Origin: JBDIAG01 sp047974565
GTDB lineage: Bacteria; Actinomycetota; Actinomycetes; Actinomycetales; CAWJMD01
NCBI GenBank assembly: GCA_047974565.1
Contig: JBKECN010000067.1
Span: forward strand, 1 to 64,000
DNA length: 64,000 bases
Direction: 5' to 3'
Shown here: positions 62,247 to 64,000 of the stretch, piece after piece
Layout: each line of letters begins with the position of its first letter
Numbering within the stretch: the first letter of the stretch is position 1
Position numbers and translations under genes: made by a program
Notes under the pieces: model-generated
Database searches by the model: none
What the model was told of the DNA's origin: nothing
What the model saw: only the letters and a program-made list of their open reading frames with translations

Positions 62247-64000
62247 TTGGAGTCGTCCTCGTCCACGATCTCGGCGTCGACGACGTCGTCGTCACTGTCC
62301 TTGCTGAAGTTCGGGCCGGAATCGGTCGAACCCTCGGCGCCCTCACTGGACGCCTGGGCGGCCTGAGCCTCGTACATGGCCTGGCCGAGCTTCTGGCTCA
62401 GCGAGGACACCTTCTCCTGCGCGGACTTGACGGCCTCCACGTCCGAGCCGGCCAGCGCGGCCTTGAGCTCGTCGAGAGCCGAACGGATCTCGGTCTTGCC
62501 GTCCTCGGGAAGCTTGTCCTCGTTCTCGTTGACGAACTTCTCCGTCTGGTACTGCAGCTGCTCGGCGGTGTTGCGGACCTCGGCCTCCTCGCGGCGCTTC
62601 TTGTCCTCGGCCGCGTGCTCCTCGGCCTCGCGCACCATCCGGTCGATCTCGTCCTTCGGCAGCGCGGAGCCACCGGAGATCGTCATCGACTGCTCCTTGC
62701 CGGTGCCGCGGTCCTTCGCTGAGACGTGCACGATGCCGTTGGCGTCGATGTCGAAGGTCACCTCGATCTGGGGCACGCCACGGGGAGCCGGGGCGATGCC
62801 GGTGAGGTCGAAGTTGCCCAGCGGCTTGTTGTGCGCGGCGATCTCGCGCTCACCCTGGAAGACCTGGATCTGCACGGACGGCTGGTTGTCGTCCGCGGTG
62901 GTGAAGACCTCCGACCGCTTGGTCGGGATGGCGGTGTTGCGCTCGATGAGCTTGGTCATGATGCCGCCCTTGGTCTCGATGCCGAGGGACAAGGGGGTCA
63001 CGTCGATGAGCAGCACGTCCTTGCGCTCACCCTTGAGGACGCCGGCCTGCAGGGCGGCGCCGACGGCGACGACCTCGTCCGGGGTCACGCCCTTGTTGGG
63101 CTCCTTGCCGCCGGTGAGCTGCTTGACCAACTCCGACACGGCCGGCATGCGGGTCGATCCACCGACGAGCACGACGTGGTCGATGTCGGACAGCTTGATG
63201 TCGGCGTCGCGGATGACCTGCTGGAACGGGGCCTTGCACCGGTCGAGGAGGTCCTTGGTCATGTCCTCGAACTGGGCGCGAGTGAGCTTCTCGTCCAGGT
63301 GGACGGGGCCGTTCTCGGTCATCGAGATGTACTGCATGGAGATGTTGGTGCTGGTGGTCGAGGACAGTTCCTTCTTGGCCTGCTCGGCAGCCTCACGCAG
63401 CCGCTGCATGGCCATCTTGTCCTTGGACAGGTCCACCCCGGAGGATGCCTTGACCTTGTCGACCAGCCACTCGACGATCCGCTGGTCCCAGTCGTCGCCG
63501 CCGAGCCGGTTGTCGCCGGCGGTGGCGCGCACCTGGATGGTGGAGAAGCCGTCCTCGGCGTCCTTACCCACCTCGAGCAGGGACACGTCGAAGGTGCCGC
63601 CGCCGAGGTCGAAGACGAGGATGAGCTCGTCCTCCTTGCCCTTGTCAAGGCCGTAGGCGAGCGCGGCCGCGGTGGGCTCGTTGATGATCCGCAGCACGTT
63701 GAGGCCGGCGATCTCGCCCGCCTCCTTGGTGGCCTGGCGCTCGGCGTCGTTGAAGTAGGCCGGGACGGTGACGACCGCGTCGGTGACCGGCTCGCCCAGG
63801 TAGGACTCGGCGTCCTTCTTGAGCTTCATCAGGATGCGGGCGCTGATCTCCTGCGGGGTGTACTTCTTGTCGTCGATCTCCTGGCTCCAGCCGGTGCCCA
63901 TGTGGCGCTTGACCGAGCGGATGGTGCGGTCGACGTTGGTGACCGCCTGCCGCTTGGCGATCTCGCCGACCAGGGGCTCGCCGGACTTGGCGAAAGCGAC
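62243..64000 (-). CDS. dnaK: Chaperone DnaK (N terminus beyond the window)
   Basis: Hsp70 ATPase, cut by the window end; the visible 585 residues begin inside the nucleotide-binding domain (AFAKSGEPLVGEIAKRQAVTN). Visible motifs: AVVTVPAYFNDAERQATKEAGEIAGL, NEPTAAALAYG, LVFDLGGGTFDVSLLEV, VVLVGGSTRMPAV, the linker VLLIDVTPLSLGIET, and the substrate-binding domain with the helical lid. The C terminus is acidic (DSDDDVVDAEIVDEDD), as in actinobacterial DnaK. First gene of dnaK-grpE-dnaJ-hspR. Confidence 0.97.
   Translation of the reverse strand, partial: VAFAKSGEPLVGEIAKRQAVTNVDRTIRSVKRHMGTGWSQEIDDKKYTPQEISARILMKLKKDAESYLGEPVTDAVVTVPAYFNDAERQATKEAGEIAGLNVLRIINEPTAAALAYGLDKGKEDELILVFDLGGGTFDVSLLEVGKDAEDGFSTIQVRATAGDNRLGGDDWDQRIVEWLVDKVKASSGVDLSKDKMAMQRLREAAEQAKKELSSTTSTNISMQYISMTENGPVHLDEKLTRAQFEDMTKDLLDRCKAPFQQVIRDADIKLSDIDHVVLVGGSTRMPAVSELVKQLTGGKEPNKGVTPDEVVAVGAALQAGVLKGERKDVLLIDVTPLSLGIETKGGIMTKLIERNTAIPTKRSEVFTTADDNQPSVQIQVFQGEREIAAHNKPLGNFDLTGIAPAPRGVPQIEVTFDIDANGIVHVSAKDRGTGKEQSMTISGGSALPKDEIDRMVREAEEHAAEDKKRREEAEVRNTAEQLQYQTEKFVNENEDKLPEDGKTEIRSALDELKAALAGSDVEAVKSAQEKVSSLSQKLGQAMYEAQAAQASSEGAEGSTDSGPNFSKDSDDDVVDAEIVDEDDSK

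Overview
The window is 64 kb of very GC-rich DNA with dense genes, many GTG starts and four-base ATGA/GTGA stop-start overlaps. The gene set points to an actinomycete: a dnaK-grpE-dnaJ-hspR operon, an acyl-CoA carboxylase with a separate epsilon subunit, LpdA, a DUF222/HNH nuclease and a class III cyclase. A Micrococcales-type relative is my guess; the species cannot be fixed from sequence alone. I saw no rRNA, tRNA, CRISPR array, insertion sequence or phage module. The first ~80 bases are an almost pure C run and may be a contig edge.

Layout. 0.6-7.5 kb: purine synthesis (purK-purE), a small membrane protein with a GtrA-like flippase, birA with an adenylate cyclase, and acyl-CoA carboxylase beta and epsilon subunits. 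7.6-11.3 kb: succinate dehydrogenase sdhCAB. 11.3-15.4 kb: ABC exporter with a DesK/DesR-like two-component pair. 15.4-18.6 kb: HD hydrolase and SLOG-like protein, then a Tat-exported dioxygenase-like protein with a secreted B-lectin. 18.9-24.6 kb: SorC-type regulator divergent from glpD, glpF and glpK. 24.7-29.8 kb: acetoacetyl-CoA synthetase, then a dolichol-phosphate-mannose-synthase-like glycosyltransferase leading into a secreted beta-propeller/B-lectin protein. 30.1-30.5 kb: 175-bp repeats. 30.7-37.1 kb: DUF885 peptidase, Maf, RecQ-like helicase and the biotinylated carboxylase alpha chain. 37.3-39.6 kb: GlcG-like protein, lipoprotein and gamma-glutamylcyclotransferase. 39.7-52.3 kb: lpdA and a nucleoside-salvage block (PNP, phosphosugar mutase, deoC, two ALDH genes, PfkB kinase, add, cdd, MazG, BMP lipoprotein). 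52.3-59.5 kb: M20 amidohydrolase, methylmalonyl-CoA-mutase-type large subunit and a giant repeat-filled HNH protein. 60.0-64.0 kb: heat-shock operon, with dnaK cut by the window end.

How it fits together. Carboxylase alpha, beta and epsilon subunits, BirA and a methylmalonyl-CoA mutase subunit suggest propionyl/acetyl-CoA carboxylation and succinyl-CoA formation feeding sdhCAB. The glp genes supply glycerol carbon. The nucleoside block would release bases and pentose phosphates, and deoC plus ALDH would dispose of acetaldehyde.

Two sequence-level themes recur. First, eleven genes that head transcription units have TANNNT exactly 6 or 7 bases before ATG/GTG, usually with no Shine-Dalgarno sequence, the signature of leaderless transcripts. 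Second, tandem repeats cluster at gene 3' ends and between genes (61/52, 175, 26, 17, 16 and 15 bp), and the DUF222/HNH gene carries several in-frame repeat families.
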